A stretch of DNA of 64,000 nucleotides from an uncultured Porphyromonadaceae bacterium (GTDB taxonomy: Bacteria; Bacteroidota; Bacteroidia; Bacteroidales; Muribaculaceae), in contig CAMWLR010000003.1 in assembly GCA_947175215.1 (NCBI GenBank), forward strand, positions 1-64,000. The letters run 5' to 3'. Positions 46,828 through 55,598 of this stretch are shown piece after piece (within the stretch, counting starts at the first letter, position 1; each line of letters opens with the position of its first letter). The notes under the pieces are model-generated. The model had not been told where the DNA came from and did no database searches. It was given only the letters and a program-made list of their open reading frames with translations. Both the position numbers and the translations under genes were made by a program.

Positions 46828-49050
46828 TCAGAGATTTTTAGTGAAATAGTCGACCATGCGGCCATAAACAAGGGCACGAGCCCCGCATCCGTTGATCGAA
46901 TGATTCATATTGGGGAACAGGAGCATATCGCAAACCCGACCGTTCTCCTGCAGTCGGCTTACATACTCTATGGTGTTAGACAGATGGACATTATCATCTG
47001 CCGTACCGTGCATTATCAGTAACGAGCAGTTGACATCAGCCACACGCTCGATGGGGGCACTCGCCCGATATCCTTCCTCATTTTCACCCGGTGTAAGCAT
47101 ATAACGCTCGGCATATACCGTGTCATAATATCGCCATGAAGTCACGGGGGCGATAGCCACTGCCGCCTTAAACGGAGCAGAGGGGGCGGAGATCGCCATA
47201 AGGGTCTCATAACCGCCATAGCTCCATCCGGCTATACCGATACGCTTGCCGTCAACATATGGCAGTGAGGCAGCATAGCGCGCAACCGCCAACTGGTCAA
47301 TAGTCTCGTAGTGACCAAGATGACGGTATACGATGTCACGGAACGAATTGCCTCGGCCTCCCGTACCGCGACCGTCAACACATATCACGACAAAGCCTTT
47401 GAGGGCAGCATAATAGTCCCAGTCCATGCGCCAGCGGTTGACAACCTCCTGTGAGCCGGGGCCACTGTACTGCCACATTATAACCGGATATTTGCGAGTG
47501 GCATCAAAATTAGCGGGTTTGATAATATACCCGTTGAGCTGCACGTCCCCGTCAAAGATAAAGAACTCCTTACGGGGGAGCGTTGTATAGCGGGCGGCAT
47601 ATTCCGAATTGTCGATCAGTACCCTCACCTCTTTATCTTTAATATTGAAAAGCGTGTGCCGGGGAGGAGTCTGCTCGTTGCTGTAATTTACAACATAGTA
47701 ATTCATCGCCGGCGAGAATGAGGCCACTGCCCACCCTTTGGCCGGGGTGAGAGCCGCTACCTTTTTACCTGTCTTGTCTATCTTGCTGATAACGCGGCTG
47801 ACGGCACCCGAGAGTCCCTGGATGTCAACCTCCTGAGCTGTCGATTGGTAATAGGAATTGCCTTGAGCATCAGCACCGTAATAATCAGTCACATCAAACT
47901 CTCCCGAGGTGATCTGACGTATCTGCTGACCGGCGTATGAGTATTCATAGAGATGATTCCACCCGGTACGTTCGGATGCAATCACAAAACTCTCATCACC
48001 CCAGTGGATATTCTCGTATGCCATAGGGTTGAGCCACGCCTTGCTCTCCTCGACAAGTACCGAGCGTGCAACCGTCGACTTGGGGTTGACTGATAAAATT
48101 TCCATACGGTTCTGCGCACGGTTGAGAGTGACGGTCATAAGTCTCTCTGAAGAGATACCGCCGTAGGCGATGCGTGGAATGTACTCTATCTGACGTCTGT
48201 CAAGATCTATATCCTTGATTTTGCGGGTCTCGACGTCATAGCTGTGGAGGGTCACGACCGAGTTTGGACGCCCTGCAACGGGATACTTATATGTAAATGT
48301 GCCCGGGTAATAAGCAAATTGCACGTCGGCGTTGCAGTATCCGCCGTAGAGAGGGAAACTATACAGAGGTACCATCTCCTCGTTATATCTCAGATAGCAG
48401 AGAGTGGTATTGTCTGGCGACCAAGCCATCGAGCAGTCGGTCGAGAACTCCTCTTCGTAAGTCCAGTCAGGTATACCGTTGATAATCTTCCCGGCAGACC
48501 CGTCTTTGGTGACCGCCACCTCTGAATCATAATCTATCTTCTTAATATATATATTGTTATCGGCGACAAAGGCGACCATACGGCTGTCAGGTGAGAAGAC
48601 CGGGGCCTGCTGCTTGTCAAACTGCTTTGAAAGGGGACGCAGTATATTACGCTTTATTTCGAAAACATACCAGTCAGCCTTAAATGAACGGCGATAAACC
48701 GGGCTTTTGGTTGTGTATAGCAACAGTTTTGACCCGTCAGGACTGAGAATGAAATCAGAGACCGAACCGACCGTGTTCTCGCGGGTGTGAGTAACATCAA
48801 GTATCATCTCGATCTGACGGCCCGTCGCCGTTTCATAACGCGAAATGGTTTTCCCCTCGGTATCGAGCAACAGATAGCTCGCTCCGTCAGGAAGATAAGT
48901 AAAACTCCGCGGAGACTCGGGGAGATTGCCGGGATAGACATATTTGGCTATCCCGTCTATATCGATCACGGCTTGCGCGTCAGCTGTCACTGCATTATCT
49001 GCGATGACGAGCACCGACATCAGGGCCATTGTCTTGAATATACTCTTCAT
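46828..49050 (-). CDS. Dipeptidyl peptidase IV family (S9B) serine protease
   Basis: DPPIV N-terminal propeller (PDWTYEEEFSTDCSMAWSPD), nucleophile GWSYGGY, D in HGTADDNVH, H in NMNHSING. Confidence 0.95.
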   Translation of the reverse strand: MKSIFKTMALMSVLVIADNAVTADAQAVIDIDGIAKYVYPGNLPESPRSFTYLPDGASYLLLDTEGKTISRYETATGRQIEMILDVTHTRENTVGSVSDFILSPDGSKLLLYTTKSPVYRRSFKADWYVFEIKRNILRPLSKQFDKQQAPVFSPDSRMVAFVADNNIYIKKIDYDSEVAVTKDGSAGKIINGIPDWTYEEEFSTDCSMAWSPDNTTLCYLRYNEEMVPLYSFPLYGGYCNADVQFAYYPGTFTYKYPVAGRPNSVVTLHSYDVETRKIKDIDLDRRQIEYIPRIAYGGISSERLMTVTLNRAQNRMEILSVNPKSTVARSVLVEESKAWLNPMAYENIHWGDESFVIASERTGWNHLYEYSYAGQQIRQITSGEFDVTDYYGADAQGNSYYQSTAQEVDIQGLSGAVSRVISKIDKTGKKVAALTPAKGWAVASFSPAMNYYVVNYSNEQTPPRHTLFNIKDKEVRVLIDNSEYAARYTTLPRKEFFIFDGDVQLNGYIIKPANFDATRKYPVIMWQYSGPGSQEVVNRWRMDWDYYAALKGFVVICVDGRGTGGRGNSFRDIVYRHLGHYETIDQLAVARYAASLPYVDGKRIGIAGWSYGGYETLMAISAPSAPFKAAVAIAPVTSWRYYDTVYAERYMLTPGENEEGYRASAPIERVADVNCSLLIMHGTADDNVHLSNTIEYVSRLQENGRVCDMLLFPNMNHSINGCGARALVYGRMVDYFTKNL

Positions 49051-49102
49051 TTGCTTCTCTTTATATTATACGCCTTGACGATAACAACCGGGCCGACGAG
49101 TC

Positions 49103-50923
49103 TCACCATAACAACATCTGGGCGGGATTATCGGGCGGTTCCTGACGCACAGGTTCTTTATAGCCGAATGCATCATCACCAGTGTCGTTTTTAGGCTTGC
49201 GCTGTCTCTTTGGCTTGGCGGTTGCTGCTTCTGCAGGCGGAGTTGCGATCAACCAGTCAGTCACATCAAGGCCGGCAAGAGCGGGGTTGTCTTCTTCGTC
49301 AGTTTTCTTTTTATCCGGTTGCTTTTTCTCAGGGATCTCATCCTCGACAGGTTTGCGAGGTTTAGGCGGTCTCCCACGGCGCGGTCGCGGGGATGTTATG
49401 GATGCACCCTCAGGTGTTACCAGCTCAGGGAGATCAAGAGTCAGATCTATCGAATTATCATCCTCAGCGACAGGGATCTCGATCTCAACCGCCGCTTCGC
49501 TTTCCACTTTGCTTTCGACAATGGTCTCAACCGGGCCTCCGTTAAGTGATCGCAACCTCTCTATCTCAGATCTGAGCGCGCTCTCGGTCTGAGCTTTCTC
49601 AAACTGAGCAGCCTCGACTGCTTTTCTCAGCGAATCGGCCTGATCCTCAAGTCGCCTTATGGTCTCATCCTTAAAGCGCAGAGAGGTGTTCTTAGCCAGC
49701 AGATCAGAATCTTTGGCGCGCAGCAACTCATCTTTCTCCATCAGTTCATCTTTCTGACGGCGGTTCTCAGCCTCTCCTGCACGTTGCCGGGCCTCAAGTT
49801 GCTCAACCTGAGACTGCACCTCTCTAACCACTTTAAGATCTTCCTGGGCTTTAGAGAGCTTTGAGGTCAGCTGATTTACCTGATCTATGCTCGCGTCGAG
49901 TTTACAGCGCAGAGTCTCTGCCTCTTGCGTCTTGTCAGCAGCGGTCTGACGTGCCTTAGCCGCGCGGCTGTTGAGGTCATTGACCATTGCCTGAGACAGT
50001 TCATCCTTGGCGGCAGCCTGCAGCAACGCCTCTTTAAGAGAGGCTATCTCTGCCTCAAGATGGGCGATACGGTCGTCTGTCTCGGCCTTGTCGGCTGTCT
50101 CTCGGGCAGACCCGGCCTCGATCTGTGCGATGCGTGCGACCTCGAGACTCTCAAGTTCTGACAGTCGCTTTTCGAGATTCTCCTCCTTAACCTTTATCGC
50201 CTCCTCTCGGGCAGTCAGCTGTGACTCTCTGTTGAGAATCTCCTGGCATGACTCATCTATATCACTATCTGCCATAGATGCAAGTCTCAGCTTATTGGCC
50301 ATCGATTTGTTCTCGAGGATATACTGCTCATTCTCAGCCTCAATGGTGGCAAGTTGTTTCTCGAGCTCATGCACTCTCTCAGAGAGAGCACGCTTCTGGC
50401 GCTCGGCACTCAGTTGCAGATTCCTGGCATTGGAGTTACCCTCCTCCTCCTTGCGGGCCTTTATACGCAACTCCTCGATCTGCTCATGCAGACGGTTGCT
50501 CTCACTCTGATACCTTATCGACACTTTGCGCTCGACATTCTTCTCAAGCCGGTCGAAATATTGCTTGACCGACGAATCCAGCGAATCATAGAGCAGTTTG
50601 CGCTGGCGACCCGGGTCGACACTATCACTGAGAAATGCGGGTAACGCTTCGTTGAATATCCTGACGACCCCATCGAATATCATGGAGACGTCAGTCCCCT
50701 CTGAGACTTCGACATCATGGGCCACGGCTATCTCAGGCGTCTCTCTCCGCTCCGGGCTGCCGGCATTATCGGCAGACCGGTCAGAGGCAACATTCTGCGG
50801 TGCAGACATGTGTACTCTCTGACGTATCGGAGTGACAGTGGCATCGATGCCGTCAACCTCCAATTCGTCATTGTCGGCGTCAGAGAATCCCATCGCCTTC
50901 TTTATGCTATCAAAGAAACCCAT
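49103..50923 (-). CDS. Coiled-coil protein with AT-hook-like C-terminal tail
   Basis: Long Glu/Lys/Gln heptad region; SPRPRRGRPPKPRKP and KPKRQRKPKN basic segments. Confidence 0.78.
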   Translation of the reverse strand: MGFFDSIKKAMGFSDADNDELEVDGIDATVTPIRQRVHMSAPQNVASDRSADNAGSPERRETPEIAVAHDVEVSEGTDVSMIFDGVVRIFNEALPAFLSDSVDPGRQRKLLYDSLDSSVKQYFDRLEKNVERKVSIRYQSESNRLHEQIEELRIKARKEEEGNSNARNLQLSAERQKRALSERVHELEKQLATIEAENEQYILENKSMANKLRLASMADSDIDESCQEILNRESQLTAREEAIKVKEENLEKRLSELESLEVARIAQIEAGSARETADKAETDDRIAHLEAEIASLKEALLQAAAKDELSQAMVNDLNSRAAKARQTAADKTQEAETLRCKLDASIDQVNQLTSKLSKAQEDLKVVREVQSQVEQLEARQRAGEAENRRQKDELMEKDELLRAKDSDLLAKNTSLRFKDETIRRLEDQADSLRKAVEAAQFEKAQTESALRSEIERLRSLNGGPVETIVESKVESEAAVEIEIPVAEDDNSIDLTLDLPELVTPEGASITSPRPRRGRPPKPRKPVEDEIPEKKQPDKKKTDEEDNPALAGLDVTDWLIATPPAEAATAKPKRQRKPKNDTGDDAFGYKEPVRQEPPDNPAQMLLW

Positions 50924-51049
50924 CGGTTGATAAATCCTATATTTGCAACGTTATCTCTTGCCGTGGGGCAAGCATGGTATTCAGCACACAAAGTTAGTAA
51001 AATAAATCTGTTTTTCAACGCGTTTGTCTGTTTTTTAGAGCAATTTTAT

Positions 51050-51057
51050 TAACTTTG
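51050..51057 (+). promoter_or_regulatory. Candidate -7 box TAACTTTG
   Basis: TAACTTTG 27 nt before the WG-repeat gene start; no strict TTTG at optimal spacing (TCTG at 19 nt). Confidence 0.45.
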
Positions 51058-51083
51058 CAGCTATCAATACCAAACATAACGCT

Positions 51084-52331
51084 ATGACTCACAAACTACA
51101 CAACAAAAACCGACAACTGATCTTATCACTACTGCTCACACTGATGATGATACCGCTGACCGGACGGGCTCAGGGAGCGGCCAACGAGCGCGTAAAAGTC
51201 GATGCCGTCTATCTCGACCCCAACGACCTCACAGCGCAGCGCAATCCGGTCAAAGACCTTAACGGAGATCCCACCGCTCTGATTATAATCAATGTCATGA
51301 CTGACGACCTGACATTTGCCGGAGACACCGTCAAAGTCAATAAGGGTGTCAACGAATACCGTGTGTATATGCCCGGCGGCACCAAGTATCTCACTATTGC
51401 GAGCTCTAAATTCAAACCTCACCGGTTCTATTTCCCCGACTATAATATCTCACAGCTCGACCCGGGGTGTGTCTACAAGATTGATCTGACTATGCCCTCG
51501 ACACAGACATACATTGTCACCATCAGAGTGCTTCCTGTCGAGGCAACCGTACTGATCGACGACAAGAAAGTCGACAATGTCGACGGGGTGGCCATGAAAC
51601 TGTGCGAAATAGGCAAACACACATACACGGTCGAGGCCCCCGGATATGAGTCAGCCACAAATCAGTTTACGGTCACCGACAAAAAGGTAGTCATGAATGT
51701 GCGTCTCAAGGCTGTGGGGGCGGTCAAGGTTTCACCCTTCCGTGGCCCTAACGGCAAGATGGGATTCCGCGATCAGAACAACAAGACGGTCGTTAAGCCC
51801 GAGTTTGACAAGGTTATGCCATCAGGAAATCTCTTCTGGGTAACCAAAGCCGGAAAATTCGGCATGGTGGACGAGCAGGGCACTATCCTGGCCAAATGCA
51901 CATACGATAACGTGCTGACATCTAAGGTCGGCGGTCTATTCATCGTCAGCAAGGATGGCAAATATGGCGTTGTAAATTCAACCGGATGGGAGACTATCCC
52001 ATGTATGCTCGACAAAATCTCAACGACCTCGGCCGACGTGATGGTCGGTGTGATGGATGGTCTGTTCGGGCTTATCAGCCGTGACGGCAATCTGGTGATT
52101 CCCTGTGTTAATGAGGAGATTACCGACTTTCACGACGGTCTTGCCGGAATACGCCGCGACGGTAAGTGCGGATTTATCAACACAGACGGTGATGTCGTCA
52201 TCGACCTCATATATGACGGCGTGTCACACTTCTCCGGTGGTATAGCCCGCGTGATGCGCGACGGCGGTCAGGAGTATATCGACAAGCAGGGCAAACCTGT
52301 CGATCCGCGCATCTCTCACATGCTGGAATAA
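51084..52331 (+). CDS. PEGA and WG-repeat protein
   Basis: PEGA-like VEATVLIDDKKVDNVDGVAMKLCEIGKHTYTVEAPGY; WG repeats AGKFGMVDEQGTIL, DGKYGVVNSTGWETI, DGLFGLISRDGNLV, DGKCGFINTDGDVV. Confidence 0.88.
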   Translation: MTHKLHNKNRQLILSLLLTLMMIPLTGRAQGAANERVKVDAVYLDPNDLTAQRNPVKDLNGDPTALIIINVMTDDLTFAGDTVKVNKGVNEYRVYMPGGTKYLTIASSKFKPHRFYFPDYNISQLDPGCVYKIDLTMPSTQTYIVTIRVLPVEATVLIDDKKVDNVDGVAMKLCEIGKHTYTVEAPGYESATNQFTVTDKKVVMNVRLKAVGAVKVSPFRGPNGKMGFRDQNNKTVVKPEFDKVMPSGNLFWVTKAGKFGMVDEQGTILAKCTYDNVLTSKVGGLFIVSKDGKYGVVNSTGWETIPCMLDKISTTSADVMVGVMDGLFGLISRDGNLVIPCVNEEITDFHDGLAGIRRDGKCGFINTDGDVVIDLIYDGVSHFSGGIARVMRDGGQEYIDKQGKPVDPRISHMLE

Positions 52332-52350
52332 ACCGTGCCGTAAAAAGCTC

Positions 52351-55236
52351 TCAAAGATTTGCCAGATAATCTGAGAGCGAACGCTCGCCGACAATCCCCA
52401 TCTTTTTACGCAATCTGTATCGCGCCATTTCGACTGATTTATACGATATATTCAGCAATGGCGCGATCTCTTTGCTTGACAACCCCATCTTGATATAACA
52501 GCACATGCGTTTATCCGATGCGCTGAGATTGGGGTGGAGTTCCATCAGACGCTTGGTATAGTTCTCATAGACAATATCAAAGTTCTGATTGATGGTCTTC
52601 CACTCATCGTCATGACTGATATTATCCTCGATCGAATTCTGTAACTTGACCAAATGCCGCTGAGCCACACTGTCAAGTCCCGGCAGTGCCTGCAGACGTG
52701 ATATTTTAGATGCGATCTCGCGAAGCATCTCGTTTTTACGCACGAGGTTCATGGTAGTGCTGCTCAACTCCTGACTCTTATGCAGGATGTCATGTTCGAG
52801 TTGCTCTGATTTGAGGGTCGCGATCTCATAATCTTTCACGAGAGCTTCCTGCTCAGACTTGCGGCGCAGGTCGTCTAGCTCGCGGGCACGCTTCTGGTCT
52901 ATCTGTTTCTTGGTTTGACGTATCCAACGTTTGACCAGCATCCACACACTGACACATAACATTACGCCAAATAGTACATATATGATCTTGGCCGGCAGAC
53001 TCCGGTACCATGGCGGAAGAATCTCAAACGAGTATTCTGACTCAGACACTTGACCTGTCTGTTTATTGCGTGCCCTGAGCTTAAACTTATATCTCCCTTC
53101 TGACAGCTTGGCATATTCGCGGGTGGATTCACGGGAATAAGGTGTCCAGTCCTCGTCATAGTTCTCAAGAAAGGAACTGAACTCTATATTTTTGGCGCCT
53201 GAATACTCTGGACACCCAAACTCAAATCTCACCGCATTGAGCTCGTATGGGAGTCGCAAGGGCACATCATCGCGCATCAATGACGGGGCCTGATAGACCA
53301 ATGAGTCATGATTGGCGTACACGGTGTTTACAAACGGACGTGGCATAACCCCGTGAGCCGGCGGTGTATTCAACGACATATCCCAAAAACCATCCTGATT
53401 AGAGACAATCAACTCGCCCGGACTGATCTCATTGATATTGACATATCCGGGCATCAGTTTGTCTTCGAGCCACTTGAATGTCATATCATCAAAGACAAAC
53501 CTGCCGTCAGGATTTCGTCGGGCTATATCAATGCCTGATGATGCCGCCACAGCAAGCGACCCACCGGGAAGCACCGTCAGCGGGCCATGCACAGGCACAG
53601 GTATTACGGCCGAGAGTGATTCGTCACGGCTAAGTCGCATTGTCGCATTGTCAAAGTTATAATAGCCGTCCTCGGCAGCTATTATCAGCCGCCCGCCGTA
53701 TAACGTAACGGTGTTGTTATGAGCCGTAGGCAACCCGCAGGTAGTGTCGACGAGTATCTTCTCCTCAAAACGGCGCGTATCGCGGTTTAACCTTAGACGA
53801 TAAACCCCTTTACGCCAATGGGGCATCCATATATATCCGTCCAAGTCCTCGACAAATTTACCCCCGATATCATCATATCCCTCTATTCGGCCGAGGTTGT
53901 GCCATTGTGCGCCCGTTTTTCCTAACATATAGAATCCGTCATAAGATGACACCAATGCCAGCGAGCGGTCATTTCTTAATACCGAGACGCTATACGTACC
54001 GGGGACGTTGGCAACGCGAGAAAACCCGCCACCTGATAAGACAAACAGGCCGGCGTCTCCACCGACAAACAGATCGTCACCAATACCGTCAATTGACCAT
54101 ATCTGACCATGCAGCTCTCGTTTGAGAGAGACGGGTGACGGGGATGAACCAAAAGGATATGCCGCCGAATAGAGTCCCTGATTTGTACCGAAAAAAACTT
54201 TATCACCTTTTCGCTGTGACACATACCCTGCACCGACAGCATTTTGAGCCCCGACGAGTATCGATACGGGTGAATTATACAGGACATAATCAAGACCGTT
54301 ATCGAGCGACAGCCATATATTATGAGTGTTGTCAAACATTGCGCCCAACACGGTATTGTTCTGCAACCCGGTCTCTTTATTTATATAGCTTACGCGCCCG
54401 GTGGCAAGATTTTTCACCACAGCCCCGCGGTTGACTGTCCCGAATATATAGTCATCACCGTCACTGGCTGCACAAAACACCTGATTTTCACGCAGAAAAT
54501 CGCTGATATCAGTATCCAACAGAGTGACACTGCCGCCGTCATAAGTATATAGCCCGTTGACCGAGGTTGCAATCAACAGGTCGCCCGATGATGACAACGG
54601 CAACAATGCCGCAATCTTCTTGCCGTGCAGCCGTTCAGTTCCGGGCAACCGGTCAAATGCCGTGCCGTTAAATCTGTATAAGTTACCATCCTCGAGTGCA
54701 ACATATATCACCCCCGCGATGGCAGCCGAACGAGCTATGCGGCCTGGGGCCTCATAGCTCACCACATCACTCCCCTCATAACAAAAAAGATGATTGTCAC
54801 TCTGAAAGTATATCCTCTCTCCGCGCTTGAAGATGTTCCACACCTCGGTGAAAGAGGGACGCATACCCCTGAATTTATCGGTAAGTGTCGTATACCTGAA
54901 ATCAGAGCACAATGAGTCTGTACTGAAATATCCAAATTCCTCAGACCCGCCGGCATATATCCTGCCGGTCGTGGGATCAAACATCATCGATCTGACCGTT
55001 GTATAATTTGAGAGCATGAACTTATGCCATCTCTGGCCGTCAAATCTCAGCATACCGTCTCGGTTGGCTACATAAATTCTGCCAATCGAATCCTGAACCA
55101 CACTCCAGTTCTGCGCGCCTCCCCGGTAAAAATCCCTGCCGAAATTTCTCACCGGCAGAAAACCGGCAGCCTCGGCGGCCATCCCTGACAGAAATATGAG
55201 CGTAAAAACCAACAATATCAAGTGCCGCAATTTCAT
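52351..55236 (-). CDS. Transmembrane one-component PUL regulator (Reg_prop propeller, Y_Y_Y, TM, coiled coil, LuxR-type HTH)
   Basis: Repeated Reg_prop-like blades, ENYDEDWTPYSRESTREYAKLSEGRYKFKLRARN (Y_Y_Y), TM AKIIYVLFGVMLCVSVWMLV, HTH LSSKEIAPLLNISYKSVEMARYRLRKKMGI. Confidence 0.88.
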   Translation of the reverse strand: MKLRHLILLVFTLIFLSGMAAEAAGFLPVRNFGRDFYRGGAQNWSVVQDSIGRIYVANRDGMLRFDGQRWHKFMLSNYTTVRSMMFDPTTGRIYAGGSEEFGYFSTDSLCSDFRYTTLTDKFRGMRPSFTEVWNIFKRGERIYFQSDNHLFCYEGSDVVSYEAPGRIARSAAIAGVIYVALEDGNLYRFNGTAFDRLPGTERLHGKKIAALLPLSSSGDLLIATSVNGLYTYDGGSVTLLDTDISDFLRENQVFCAASDGDDYIFGTVNRGAVVKNLATGRVSYINKETGLQNNTVLGAMFDNTHNIWLSLDNGLDYVLYNSPVSILVGAQNAVGAGYVSQRKGDKVFFGTNQGLYSAAYPFGSSPSPVSLKRELHGQIWSIDGIGDDLFVGGDAGLFVLSGGGFSRVANVPGTYSVSVLRNDRSLALVSSYDGFYMLGKTGAQWHNLGRIEGYDDIGGKFVEDLDGYIWMPHWRKGVYRLRLNRDTRRFEEKILVDTTCGLPTAHNNTVTLYGGRLIIAAEDGYYNFDNATMRLSRDESLSAVIPVPVHGPLTVLPGGSLAVAASSGIDIARRNPDGRFVFDDMTFKWLEDKLMPGYVNINEISPGELIVSNQDGFWDMSLNTPPAHGVMPRPFVNTVYANHDSLVYQAPSLMRDDVPLRLPYELNAVRFEFGCPEYSGAKNIEFSSFLENYDEDWTPYSRESTREYAKLSEGRYKFKLRARNKQTGQVSESEYSFEILPPWYRSLPAKIIYVLFGVMLCVSVWMLVKRWIRQTKKQIDQKRARELDDLRRKSEQEALVKDYEIATLKSEQLEHDILHKSQELSSTTMNLVRKNEMLREIASKISRLQALPGLDSVAQRHLVKLQNSIEDNISHDDEWKTINQNFDIVYENYTKRLMELHPNLSASDKRMCCYIKMGLSSKEIAPLLNISYKSVEMARYRLRKKMGIVGERSLSDYLANL

Positions 55237-55424
55237 CTTTTAACAGTTGATTTTAGAGATTACGACACAAATTTCCGAAAAAATACGTTGTAGCACCCCT
55301 TGTAATTATATGTTATAAAACATAAAAACGCTATTTTATTGATTATCATGCATTTCTAATCTTTGTGTATAGTGTTTGTAGAGGTTAAATCTTGCATTGT
55401 AGAGTTAATATAGCTCAAAAAGAC

Positions 55425-55455
55425 TTGCGAAGCGCTATATTTTAGAGTAATTTTG
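55425..55455 (+). promoter_or_regulatory. susC promoter
   Basis: TTG-N20-TAATTTTG (55425-55427, 55448-55455); leader hairpin ATCGGGC...GCCCGAT at 55463-55488. Confidence 0.6.
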
Positions 55456-55598
55456 CGATGTAATCGGGCGACCACGGTGCAGCCCGATAATTGACAAACT
55501 TAACCTACGGCCCGCGAGCCATGCTTTTTCTAACCTTATTAACAAATTTTGAGACCAATCAACAAGAGTAAAAAACCCTAATACCATTCATAATTCCT

